A stretch of DNA of 41,487 nucleotides from NCBI GenBank assembly GCA_025056175.1, contig JANWWK010000031.1:1-41487 (forward strand), given 5' to 3'. The stretch is from Anaerolineales bacterium (GTDB taxonomy: Bacteria; Chloroflexota; Anaerolineae; Anaerolineales; Villigracilaceae). Shown one piece after another: positions 7,145-16,438 of this stretch. Position 1 is the stretch's first letter. Every line of letters starts with the position of its first letter. The notes beneath the pieces were generated by a model that was given only the letters and a program-made list of their open reading frames with translations, was not told the DNA's origin and ran no database searches. Both the position numbers and the translations under genes were made by a program.

Positions 7145-9907
7145 ATGCTCCAACAGATTTTTGACCTGCCCAATGATCAACCCGAACTTCCCGCCGAAAA
7201 ACGCGGTCTATATCAATTGCTTGCAGCCGGCGTGCCGGCTATCGCTACTTTTCAGCCGCTCATCGGGCTTTCGATGTTCGTCGTTGCCGGGTTGACCATG
7301 GCCGGCTATCTGGATACACCGGAGCAAATCCATCTGCTCTGGTTGGTCGGTGGAATCAACCTTCTCAACGGCCTGCTACACCTTCCCATCTTGAATCTGA
7401 TACGACGTAACCAGCTAAATGCAGTGGCTTTTCTGCTTGTCGTGTTGAACGGAGGCCTTTCGGCCATCCAAATTTTGCTTTGGAAAGATGTTTTATGGTT
7501 CCCCTTAGGGCTGGTTAGCGCGGTTATCGGCGTCTTCTTAATCGTGCCTGGCTTTCGACGGCTTTATAAAATTCTGATTTTCCTGATTGGTGTCGTTCTC
7601 TTTGCACTCGTCATTATTTTAGATGCCCAAATTGCTTACCCGCGCCTGCACCAGGAAAATCTCAGTCACTACCTGGCGCTGTTTCTGTACATCGTTCTCA
7701 CGTTTGCCATGGTTGCACTTGCTGCAATCAATGGGCTGGTGAATTTTCAAGCAATTTCAAGACGGATGGTCTCGAATTTCACCACGCTAACCGGCATCAC
7801 TATCCTGGTCTTCATCACGCTTGGCACCTTCTCGAATTACCTGGATAGCCGCAAACGCGCCTACGAACAACTGGAAATCATTACCAATCTGAAAACCGCC
7901 CAAATTGAGTTGCTCCTGGAGCGGCTGCACCAGCAAGTTTCTCAGCCGCTTGAAGATACAACCGTCTTACGCCTAGTGCAATCGATTTTGAAGAGCAATC
8001 CCGAAAATGCCATTACCAAAATTGACCTGGAAGTCTTTCGTTCCTATCTTTCTCGCCTTCCACGCCAGGCCGACGAAGAATACCTTTTGATTGATGCCAA
8101 CGGCAGGGTGCTTCTATCCACTAATAGAAACATGGAAGGAATGTACGTGGCATCTTACACGCTGCTCGAAAAAGCCCGCCAGGCACAATTGTTCAGCATT
8201 GAAAAGGATTTTCCCGGCGCACCGGTACGATACTCGTTGTTTGTCATTCAACCCATCAATCAAGCCGAGCAGTTTTTGGGCATGCTGGTCTTTCGTACCA
8301 CGTTCGATGCCATCAACAACATTACGAAAGTCACGCCAACCACCAGCAAAACGCTGGAAACCTATCTGGTCAGCCGTATCGAAGGCCTGAATGTTCCAAT
8401 CACCGAAATCCGTCAGAGCGTTGAGCAAATTGATACTCCCCCTACCCGACAGGCATTCGGCCAGTTTCTGACCAACATACGAGAAGAATACTGGAATTAT
8501 GCCGAAAAAGAAGTCTTTGGTCACTTCGTTTTTATACCGCAATTGCAATCGGTGCTGATTTCAGAAATTCAACAAGAGGAAGCGCTCGCCAGCCTCTTTA
8601 CCGCCTTGCCGGTTTACCTTGCGCTTGGCAGCGTGATGATACTTCTATCAATAGTTACCGTCTTGACCATATCACAAACGATTAGCCGCCCTCTGGAAGA
8701 AGTTGCCCAAAAAGCTGCCCTGCTGGCAGGTGGTAAACGGGACATACGAATTACCTCGCACCGTCAAGACGAACTCGGCGCCCTGGCCGCCAGCTTCAAC
8801 AAAATGGCCAGCGAATTGCAAGACCTGGTACGTACCCTCGAAACCAGAGTAGCTGAACGGACCCAAGAGCTGCAAAAACAGGCCAATTACCTGCGTATCG
8901 CGGCGGAAGTAGCGCGCGATGCCACAACAGCACAAGACCTGGAAGAACTCCTGCATCACGCCGCACAGTTAGTGCTGGAACGTTTCAATTTCTACCACAC
9001 CGGCATCTTTCTGATTGACCCCGATAACGAATACGCCGTTCTGCGTGCCTCCCCCACCGAAGCCGGACGCCGGATGCTGGAACAGGGTCATCGTCTGAAA
9101 GTGGGACAAACCGGTTTGGTAGGCTACGTTGCAGCCGCCGGCGTTCCGCGCATTGCGCTGGATACCAGTCAAGATGCCGCATACTTCAACAACCCTCTTT
9201 TGCCAAACACCCGTTCGGAAGTAGCCATTCCACTCAAAATCGGCGACCAGATACTGGGCGTGCTGGATGTGCAAAGCACCGAGCCGGAAGCCTTTACCCA
9301 AGACGACATTGCGACCTTGCAAGTGATGGCCGACCAGCTTGCACTTGCCATTCAGCGCGTCCAGCTGGTGAGCGAGTTACAGCGTAATCTGAACGAACTC
9401 AACAACACCTACGCCAGCTTGACCACAGAAAACTGGCAAAAATTCAGTCAGCAATTTGAATTTAAACCTGGTTACGTGTTCGATGGCTTCCAGGCTATGC
9501 CTTTGCAATCGCTCCCGGAAAACGCGCAACAGATGCTCTCCAAAGGGCGAACGATCTATCTTGAGTCGCAAAGAGACGAGCAAGGCGCGACCATTCTCAC
9601 GCCGCTCAAATTCCGCGAACAGGTCTTAGGCGGCGTCGTGCTGAGATTCCACACCCCGAATGTAGACCGAGAAACCATCAATCTGATTGAAGAAACCGCG
9701 GCACGTCTCGCAGGCGCGATGGAAAACGCGCGCCTGTATTCCGAAAGTCAACACCTGGTGCAACGCGAGCGCGCCGTCAGCGAAATCTCCAAACAAATTA
9801 CGTCCTCGTTCAATATCGAAACAATTTTGCGGACCGCCGTAACTGAAATTGGGAAGCGATTGCCCGACGCCGAGGTCATCGTAGAACTGAAACAAGAGAA
9901 GGACTGA
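7145..9907 (+). CDS. Membrane sensor: 6 TM + extracytoplasmic Cache-like domain, HAMP, GAF, truncated tail
   Basis: The protein has 920 residues. Six hydrophobic segments fill about 22-199. A seventh (212-231) begins a TM - periplasmic domain - TM unit whose extracytoplasmic part spans about 232-483. It contains Cache-like elements such as EEYLLIDANGRVLLSTNRN and a FLGMLVF strand, but this domain is more divergent than in the other Cache sensors here. The second membrane helix (484-508) leads into HAMP (510-563), a coiled coil (ETRVAERTQELQKQ), GAF (about 597-742, with NPLLPNTRSEVAIPL and GVLDVQS), a C-terminal GAF half (816-863) and the shared tail (877-915). There is no output domain. The extra six-helix bundle in front of a complete Cache receptor is unusual. 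The ligand is not predictable. Confidence 0.85.
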   Translation: MLQQIFDLPNDQPELPAEKRGLYQLLAAGVPAIATFQPLIGLSMFVVAGLTMAGYLDTPEQIHLLWLVGGINLLNGLLHLPILNLIRRNQLNAVAFLLVVLNGGLSAIQILLWKDVLWFPLGLVSAVIGVFLIVPGFRRLYKILIFLIGVVLFALVIILDAQIAYPRLHQENLSHYLALFLYIVLTFAMVALAAINGLVNFQAISRRMVSNFTTLTGITILVFITLGTFSNYLDSRKRAYEQLEIITNLKTAQIELLLERLHQQVSQPLEDTTVLRLVQSILKSNPENAITKIDLEVFRSYLSRLPRQADEEYLLIDANGRVLLSTNRNMEGMYVASYTLLEKARQAQLFSIEKDFPGAPVRYSLFVIQPINQAEQFLGMLVFRTTFDAINNITKVTPTTSKTLETYLVSRIEGLNVPITEIRQSVEQIDTPPTRQAFGQFLTNIREEYWNYAEKEVFGHFVFIPQLQSVLISEIQQEEALASLFTALPVYLALGSVMILLSIVTVLTISQTISRPLEEVAQKAALLAGGKRDIRITSHRQDELGALAASFNKMASELQDLVRTLETRVAERTQELQKQANYLRIAAEVARDATTAQDLEELLHHAAQLVLERFNFYHTGIFLIDPDNEYAVLRASPTEAGRRMLEQGHRLKVGQTGLVGYVAAAGVPRIALDTSQDAAYFNNPLLPNTRSEVAIPLKIGDQILGVLDVQSTEPEAFTQDDIATLQVMADQLALAIQRVQLVSELQRNLNELNNTYASLTTENWQKFSQQFEFKPGYVFDGFQAMPLQSLPENAQQMLSKGRTIYLESQRDEQGATILTPLKFREQVLGGVVLRFHTPNVDRETINLIEETAARLAGAMENARLYSESQHLVQRERAVSEISKQITSSFNIETILRTAVTEIGKRLPDAEVIVELKQEKD

Positions 9908-9910
9908 AGC

Positions 9911-12685
9911 ATGTCCATTCCGCAAAACACCGTCATGCCTTCAAACGATACCACGCACATCCAGCAAACAAATTTGCGCGTTATCAGCCTGGTGGTAATG
10001 CTGGGTGGATGGGTTCTCGCGCTTGCATATGTGCTTGGTTATGTCATCTCACGCGATGCGCGTTTCCTGCATCTGATAGCTGCCCAAAGCGCTTATAGCA
10101 TCGCGCTCACCATCGCATGGGTGCTTCAGCGCGCAGGACGTCACCGCGCCTCAACCTGGTTGATGTTCCTTTCTACCTTTGTCGCCAGCATCTTTATGGC
10201 CCTTACTATCGAAGGCATTGGTGTGGTGCTGGGCGTGCTGGTGGCAATCATCTTTTCAATCATTGCCTGGCAAACTCTTTCAACCCGCAGTGCGGCACTG
10301 GCAATACTGGTCAGCCTTCTGGCAGGCATTGCTATTGCATGGATAGATATCAATACCCCCGCACCCAACCGGCTGACAGGCGGATTTTTCGTGACCACGC
10401 TGCTGATTGTTGCCGGGGGCGTGGTCATCTTCATCTTGCTCATCAACGCCTTACGCGGAATTGAATTTCGCCGGATTGGCGCCCAGATACGAGCAGCCTT
10501 TCTGGTCGTCTCTATCTTGCCAGTGCTTATCGTCACTGTGTTCCAAACTGCTACGCTGACAAACGTTCTGACCACCCAGGCCAGCAATGCCTTGCGACAA
10601 AATGCAGAACTGGTGACAGAACGTGTCAATACCCAACTGTTTCTGCTTGCCAGTTACGTCGAGGAAGATGCCAGCAATCCGGTCATCCGCAATTATCTGC
10701 AAAAACCGGATGGAAGTGTCTCGTTTCTTGTCCTGTTGGCCTCGCGCTATCCCGGCTTGATTTCGTACGGCTTGCTGGATAAAGATGGGATTCTCGTCAT
10801 AGACCATCGAGGAAGCACACGTGGTAACGAAAGGGATACGGCATACTTCCAGGCCGCGGTTTCGACCCGTATCACTTACATCTCCGACGTCGTATTAGAC
10901 GAAGATACCCGACGGGGGGTGTTCTTCGTGAGCAAACCGGTCCTCGATGAACAGGGAAAACTGCTGGGCGTTCTGCGCGCCAAAATATCCGGCGAGCAAA
11001 TTCAATCTATCGCTCAAGAGAGCGCAGCACAGTTTGGAACGGGTTTCTCGGTCGTCATTTTAGACGAAGCAAATATCATCCTGGCACATAGCGCCAGGCC
11101 CGAATTGCGTACAAAAATACTGGCCATGCCCGGGCAAACCACACTCAATACCCTGCAACAAGCCGGGCGACTGCCGCTGGCTGGAGAAATCAGCGCCAGG
11201 ATGGATGAATTGGCCGCACAAATTGAACAAGCCAACCCGCAAACGCTCTTTACCGGTTCACTTCTCCCTGGTGAAACAACCGGAGATTACATTGCGCTCT
11301 CTTCCACAATGTACAAGCCCTGGAAAGTGCTGACCGCGCAAAATGCAGGTGTCTTCCTGGCTCCCGCGCGCAATCAGGTGTTGTCCACGCTGTTGATTAT
11401 CCTCTTCCTGTTGGGGGCAGTGTACTTCGGCGCGAACCTGACCACAGGGCTCCTGGTCACTCCAATTAATCGGCTGGTTGCAGCCGCACAGGAGTTAGGC
11501 AAAGGAAACCTGGATACACCACTGGCACTGGCACGCAAAGACGAACTCGGCACCCTGTCGGCCGTGCTGGACAATGCCCGCCGGCAGATTTACGACCTGC
11601 TCCAAACCCTGGAGCAACGGGTCGAAGAACGTACCCAGCAACTCACTCTCGCCAATGCGAGAAACGAACGCCGCGCCCAGCAACTGACTACCGTTTCGAT
11701 TGTGACCCATGCGATTGTCAGCGTGCAAAATGTAGATGAGGTGCTGGAAACCATCACCAGCCAAATCAGCGAGGCCTTTGGCTATTATCACGTTGGCATC
11801 TTCCTGCTCGATGAAAACCGCGAGTACGCCGTGTTGCGCGCGGCCAACAGCGCCGGCGGAAAGGCCATGCTTGCGCGTGGACACCGCCTGCGGGTTGGCA
11901 GACAGGGCATCGTGGGGAACGTCACCAACACCGGGCGCTACCGTATTGCATTGGATGTCGGTGAGGATGCGGTTTTCTTCAACAATCCCGATTTGCCGTA
12001 CACACGTTCCGAAGCTGCTTTTCCGCTCATTATCGGAGAGGAAATTATCGGCGCGCTGGATGTACAAAGCACCGAACCAAATGCGTTTAGTGAAGACGAC
12101 CTGACCGTGTTAGGCCTGCTAAGCGACCAAATTGCCATTGCCATTCAAAACGCCCGCCAGTTCGAGGCCACCCGTCAGGCTTTTGCCGAATTGCAGCAAC
12201 TCTACGCAGCCTCCCAGGAAATCGGCTGGCAAAGCACAACAGGGGAGGGTGACATCATCGGGTATCGTTACGCCAAAGGAAATTTGGAACCCTTACAGAA
12301 AATGCCGGAAACCGCCACAACCACCCAGGACAATACGCTCACCATCCCGATTGCACTGCGCGAAAAGGAATTTGGCGTCTTAAAAATCCGACATTCTGGT
12401 CGCAAATCGGGGTGGACGGAGAACGAGACCAGAATGTACGAAGCAATTGCAGAACGCATGTCCTTTGCGCTCGAAAACGCCCGACTATTTGCCGAATCCC
12501 GCCGGCGCGCCAACCTGGAGCGCAACGCTGCCGAAGCCGCTGCTAAAATCAGTTCGTCCAGCCAATTTGAGAGCATTCTGCGTAGAGCAGCAGAAGAAAT
12601 CAGCCGCTTCCTGGATGGAGCAGAAGTCCTCGTTCAAATTCAGCCGGAGACGCTCGAAAAACCGGCTGGCAAACTGCCAGAGTAA
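9911..12685 (+). CDS. Membrane sensor: 6 TM + dCache, HAMP, GAF, truncated tail
   Basis: The protein has 924 residues. Six N-terminal hydrophobic segments (about 23-179) precede TM7 (192-214). The extracytoplasmic domain (215-488) is clearly of the double Cache type: LISYGLLDKDGILVIDHRG, then RDTAYFQAA, and a second lobe with VVILDEANIILAHS; the dipeptide KPW before WKVLTAQNAG is typical of the Cache exit. TM8 (489-510), HAMP (510-565, KGNLDTPLALARKDELG), coiled coil (LEQRVEERTQQL), GAF (607-749), C-terminal GAF half (808-858) and truncated tail (873-910) follow. dCache domains usually bind amino acids, other small organic molecules or nucleobases, but the specificity here is not readable by eye. 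The solute-binding lipoprotein starts six bases after this gene. Confidence 0.87.
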   Translation: MSIPQNTVMPSNDTTHIQQTNLRVISLVVMLGGWVLALAYVLGYVISRDARFLHLIAAQSAYSIALTIAWVLQRAGRHRASTWLMFLSTFVASIFMALTIEGIGVVLGVLVAIIFSIIAWQTLSTRSAALAILVSLLAGIAIAWIDINTPAPNRLTGGFFVTTLLIVAGGVVIFILLINALRGIEFRRIGAQIRAAFLVVSILPVLIVTVFQTATLTNVLTTQASNALRQNAELVTERVNTQLFLLASYVEEDASNPVIRNYLQKPDGSVSFLVLLASRYPGLISYGLLDKDGILVIDHRGSTRGNERDTAYFQAAVSTRITYISDVVLDEDTRRGVFFVSKPVLDEQGKLLGVLRAKISGEQIQSIAQESAAQFGTGFSVVILDEANIILAHSARPELRTKILAMPGQTTLNTLQQAGRLPLAGEISARMDELAAQIEQANPQTLFTGSLLPGETTGDYIALSSTMYKPWKVLTAQNAGVFLAPARNQVLSTLLIILFLLGAVYFGANLTTGLLVTPINRLVAAAQELGKGNLDTPLALARKDELGTLSAVLDNARRQIYDLLQTLEQRVEERTQQLTLANARNERRAQQLTTVSIVTHAIVSVQNVDEVLETITSQISEAFGYYHVGIFLLDENREYAVLRAANSAGGKAMLARGHRLRVGRQGIVGNVTNTGRYRIALDVGEDAVFFNNPDLPYTRSEAAFPLIIGEEIIGALDVQSTEPNAFSEDDLTVLGLLSDQIAIAIQNARQFEATRQAFAELQQLYAASQEIGWQSTTGEGDIIGYRYAKGNLEPLQKMPETATTTQDNTLTIPIALREKEFGVLKIRHSGRKSGWTENETRMYEAIAERMSFALENARLFAESRRRANLERNAAEAAAKISSSSQFESILRRAAEEISRFLDGAEVLVQIQPETLEKPAGKLPE

Positions 12686-12691
12686 CCCTTT

Positions 12692-13678
12692 ATGAAACGA
12701 TTGACCGGTGTCTCTCTCCCGCAATTTATTTACTTCCTGTGGGTGTTCGCCCTGCTGACTTCCTGCGGACAGGCTCCTGATACAGCCAACGCACCTGCCC
12801 GCCCTCTGCGCGTGGAGTTTGCCGAATGGTGGGGCGATTACACCCTTCTCATCGCGCAAGAACAGGGTTTTTTCCAAAAATATGGTGTCGAAGTCGAGCC
12901 AGTGTTCTATCCTGTCTTCTCCCGCGCCTTGCCCGACCTTGCGGCGCAGCGAATTGACGGTGGATTATTTGCGCTTGGTGATGCCATTAGCGTCTCAAAA
13001 TACACAGACATCAAAGTTGTGGCGGTGTATGATAACGGCAGCTACAACACTATCGCCGCCACACCAGAAATCAGGCGCATCCGTGATTTGACCGGAAAAC
13101 GGATTGGCGTACAGATTGGCAGCACCTACGAGCTGCTCATCAACGAAATGCTGGCTTCGGTAGGCATGAGCCTTTCAGATGTCACCCTGGTCAACGTCAA
13201 TCCTGAAGACGTTCCCGCCAATCTGGGGAAAACTATCGAAGCAGGCTTTGTATACGAACCCTACACTTCGCAGGCGCTCGCACAAGGCAACGTCCTGCTG
13301 GTCAAAAGCCAGGAATTCGTCGGTCTCTACCCCGATGTGATTGTGTTCCATGCCAGCGTGGTCAACGAACGCCCCGATGACATCCGCGCTTTTCTTAAGG
13401 CCTGGTTCGAGGCGGTGGAATTCCGACGACAAAATCCCGCAGAAGCCCGGCAAATCATTGCCCGTTACTTGCAAAAACCAGAAGAAGAAATTATTCCTGA
13501 CGATTCGCTGGAGATATTCAACCTGGAGGATAACTACGACTTGTACAGCGAACAGCCCTCCAGAAAACGCTCAATTTACCAGACCGCACGCCTGAATGCA
13601 GATTTCCTGGTACGCATTGGCGTGTTACCCGCCCAGCCCGACCTGAACGCATTAATTACATCCGATTACCTGCCCTGA
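12692..13678 (+). CDS. Solute-binding lipoprotein, NMT1/THI5-like
   Basis: The protein has 328 residues. It starts with a lipoprotein signal peptide (hydrophobic stretch FIYFLWVFALLTSC, lipid-modified Cys25). The mature part fits the NMT1/THI5/SsuA family of periplasmic binding proteins: LRVEFAEWWGDYTLLIAQEQ followed by GFFQKYGVEVEP, a GALGDA-type turn (GLFALGDAISV), DLTGKRIGVQIGST, and a hinge ending in GFVYEPYTSQAL. Relatives bind thiamine precursors, sulfonates, nitrate or aromatic compounds and normally work with an ABC permease and ATPase. Neither lies next to it; it sits between two Cache-type sensors in the same orientation. A role in presenting ligand to a sensor rather than to a transporter is therefore plausible, but transport with distant subunits remains possible. 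Confidence 0.82.
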   Translation: MKRLTGVSLPQFIYFLWVFALLTSCGQAPDTANAPARPLRVEFAEWWGDYTLLIAQEQGFFQKYGVEVEPVFYPVFSRALPDLAAQRIDGGLFALGDAISVSKYTDIKVVAVYDNGSYNTIAATPEIRRIRDLTGKRIGVQIGSTYELLINEMLASVGMSLSDVTLVNVNPEDVPANLGKTIEAGFVYEPYTSQALAQGNVLLVKSQEFVGLYPDVIVFHASVVNERPDDIRAFLKAWFEAVEFRRQNPAEARQIIARYLQKPEEEIIPDDSLEIFNLEDNYDLYSEQPSRKRSIYQTARLNADFLVRIGVLPAQPDLNALITSDYLP

Positions 13679-13703
13679 ACCACCAGCCAGAAGAGTTCGC
13701 GCT

Positions 13704-16433
13704 ATGATGACCGGCCAATCGAAACCCTTGTTCGACGAAACAAAACAAGCCGCCCAACGGGAGAGAAACACCTACCGGATTGGATTGTGGAGCGGTATTC
13801 TGTTTACGCTGATTGCCATCGTTTCGACGATTTCCACCATCCAGACCGGCTTATACGTCTTTGGCGGCATTGCACTTGTCGTCGTCATTGCCGCAATTAG
13901 CTTTCTGGCAGCTTACCTGGCACGGCGCGGGCGGGGAAGCTCGGGCGCTGCCATTCTGGTCGGAACAATTTTGTTGGCCGCCCTGACGTTGCCGGTGATT
14001 GCCAAAGGACAGGGAATTCCGCTAGCGCTGCTTAGCGTCATTATCGTCTCCACAATTGCGTATTTTACGTTGACCCCACGCTGGACGGTACTTGCGACCA
14101 TTGCCAGCATTCTAATTGGCCTGCTTATCATCCTGGCTGATTTCTTCCTGCCTGATTTTGGTATTCCCAACGACCCACGGGTTACTTATGTCATCAGCGC
14201 AATTACAGGAATCATTTACTTGCTGGCTCTTGCCCGCCGGTTTGGGGATTTCTCTTTGCGGGCAAAACTGATAGCGGCCTTTTTGTTGATTACCCTCCTG
14301 CCCATCCTGGCGCTGAGTGTGTATAACAACAATGTAACGCGCAGTATCCTGACCGACCAGGCACAAACCAGCCTGAACACCCTGGCACTTGAAACCGGCC
14401 AGAATATAGACCAGTTTATCCTGTCGCAGCTCGACGTTCTCAAGATGGAGGCGCAACAGCCAATTCTGACTGACTTTCTTCAGAGAAGCCAGTTTACCCG
14501 AGACGAAGCGCTGGAAACCGCCGCCTTGAAAACACTGCTCACCTTCCTGCGCAAAAATCCGGTGTTCATCCAGTCGTATGCTTTGCTGGATATGAGTGGA
14601 AAAGTCGTCCTCAGCACCAATCCAACCCAAAATGGACGAAACGAAGGCCAAACGGACTACTTCCGCCTGGCGGTGCTACAACAAAAACCGCAAGTTGCTA
14701 CGACAAGCAACTGGAGTGATGCACCCATTCTGTATTTCATTTCACCAGTACGGGCCGAAAGCGGGCTACTGGTTGGCATGTTGCGCGCCGAATACGATGC
14801 CGTGCTTCTGCAATACCTGGTTAACAGCAGAACCATTCAAAGCGCACTCGGGCAGAGAGTTCTCTTACTCGAAAAAGCAACAAGCCTGCGACTGGCCGAC
14901 ACACAAGAACCCGAAAATCTATACCAGCCGTTCCCAGCGCTGAAAAATGAAATTCAGGTTCTTGTTGCCTTGTCCACGTTTTCCATCCCTGTGGAAAACG
15001 AAGAAAACTTTTTTGCCGTGGGTCAACCACTGACGACACGTCCATGGGCAGTGGTTGCCCTGCAGCCCGAAAGCACCGTTTACGCCCGCGCCGAAACGCA
15101 GGCGCGCACGCTCATTCTCGTCTCCATTGGGCTGACAGTCTTTTCGCTAGCGCTTGCGCTTTCAACAGCCCAATTTATTTCCCGGCCCATCGCCTCGCTG
15201 GCACGCGTCGCCCGTGCAATTATCGCCGGCGACCTTTCAGCGCGCGCGCAAATCCGTACTGAGGACGAAGTGGGGCAGCTGGGAACTGTCTTCAACGAGA
15301 TGACCACCCAATTAAGCCAGACACTCTCCACCCTCGAGCAACGCATTAAAGAACGCACGGACGAACTGGAACGCGCGACCCGGCAAAGCGAACAACGCGC
15401 CCGGCAACTCCAAACCATTGCCGATGTATCAAAAATCATCACCCGAGAGCAAAACCTGGAAAAACTGCTCCCGCTGATTACTGAGACGGTAAGCGAAAAG
15501 TTCGGTTATTACCATATCGGCATTTTCTTTCTCGATGAAACACGCCGCACCGCCGTGTTGCAAGCGTCCAACAGCCCTGGTGGACAACGCATGCTCGAAG
15601 CCGGTCATCGTCTTCCGGTTGGCACAGGCAGTATTGTGGGATACGTTTCGCTCACCGGCAAACCACGCATTGCTCTCGACGTAGGTGCGGATGCCGTCTT
15701 TTTTGACAACCCCAACCTGCCCGAAACCCACTCTGAAATGGCTTTGCCCCTGTCAACACGCGGTAAAGTCATTGGCGTTCTCGATATTCAAAGCAAAGAG
15801 CGCGGCGCGTTTCGGCAAGAGGATGTGGAAAGCCTGCAAATTCTTGCCGACCAGATTGCAATTGCCATCGAAAACGCCCGCCTGTTCGATGAAAGCCAGC
15901 GCCGTCTGAAAGAAACACAGAACGTTATTCAAACCTACCTGCAGCAAGAATGGTCAGCCTTTGCCCGGCGGCAAAACACAGTCGGATATTTCCATAGCCC
16001 GGTGGGTGGAAAATTACTCGAACGCCCCATCCAGGCCGAAGAAATCGAACAAGCCATCCGCAAAGGCGGCATCGTACAAAAAGAGAGCAAGACAGGCGAA
16101 ATGAATATCATCATGCCAATTTTACTGGGAAATCAGGTCATCGGTGCCATTCGCGCACAACCCTCCAACCGGAAACGCGAGTGGAAGCCTGAGGAAATCA
16201 ACCTGTTACGAACAATTACAGAACGCGTCGGTCTGGCGCTCGATAATGCTCGCCTGTTGGCTTCCATTCAACGCCGTGCAGCAAGGGAACGCACCGTCAG
16301 CGAAATTGCGGCCAGAATCAGCGCAGCGGCAGATATAGACGACATCCTGAAAACTGCTGTTCAGGAAGTCGGGCGCGCTTTGAATGACGCTGATGTAGTG
16401 ATTCAACTCAAACAATTTGAGGATGAAGAGTAG
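13704..16433 (+). CDS. Membrane sensor: 6 TM + dCache, HAMP, GAF, truncated tail
   Basis: The protein has 909 residues. Six hydrophobic segments lie at about 27-177 and TM7 at 187-207. The dCache domain (208-466) shows FIQSYALLDMSGKVVLSTNP, then QTDYFRLAV, ILYFISPVR and LVGMLRAEYD; the exit strand is RPWAVVALQPES. TM8 (467-490) leads to HAMP (491-543, AGDLSARAQIRTEDEVGQLG), coiled coil (LEQRIKERTDEL), GAF (584-727, with GYYHIGIFFLDE and NPNLPETHSEMALPL), a C-terminal GAF half (801-851) and the shared truncated tail (864-903). The arginine of the TRSE motif is replaced by histidine. It follows the solute-binding lipoprotein by 25 bases, so it and the preceding dCache sensor are the natural candidates to read that binding protein. 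Confidence 0.87.
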   Translation: MMTGQSKPLFDETKQAAQRERNTYRIGLWSGILFTLIAIVSTISTIQTGLYVFGGIALVVVIAAISFLAAYLARRGRGSSGAAILVGTILLAALTLPVIAKGQGIPLALLSVIIVSTIAYFTLTPRWTVLATIASILIGLLIILADFFLPDFGIPNDPRVTYVISAITGIIYLLALARRFGDFSLRAKLIAAFLLITLLPILALSVYNNNVTRSILTDQAQTSLNTLALETGQNIDQFILSQLDVLKMEAQQPILTDFLQRSQFTRDEALETAALKTLLTFLRKNPVFIQSYALLDMSGKVVLSTNPTQNGRNEGQTDYFRLAVLQQKPQVATTSNWSDAPILYFISPVRAESGLLVGMLRAEYDAVLLQYLVNSRTIQSALGQRVLLLEKATSLRLADTQEPENLYQPFPALKNEIQVLVALSTFSIPVENEENFFAVGQPLTTRPWAVVALQPESTVYARAETQARTLILVSIGLTVFSLALALSTAQFISRPIASLARVARAIIAGDLSARAQIRTEDEVGQLGTVFNEMTTQLSQTLSTLEQRIKERTDELERATRQSEQRARQLQTIADVSKIITREQNLEKLLPLITETVSEKFGYYHIGIFFLDETRRTAVLQASNSPGGQRMLEAGHRLPVGTGSIVGYVSLTGKPRIALDVGADAVFFDNPNLPETHSEMALPLSTRGKVIGVLDIQSKERGAFRQEDVESLQILADQIAIAIENARLFDESQRRLKETQNVIQTYLQQEWSAFARRQNTVGYFHSPVGGKLLERPIQAEEIEQAIRKGGIVQKESKTGEMNIIMPILLGNQVIGAIRAQPSNRKREWKPEEINLLRTITERVGLALDNARLLASIQRRAARERTVSEIAARISAAADIDDILKTAVQEVGRALNDADVVIQLKQFEDEE

Positions 16434-16438
16434 CAGGC

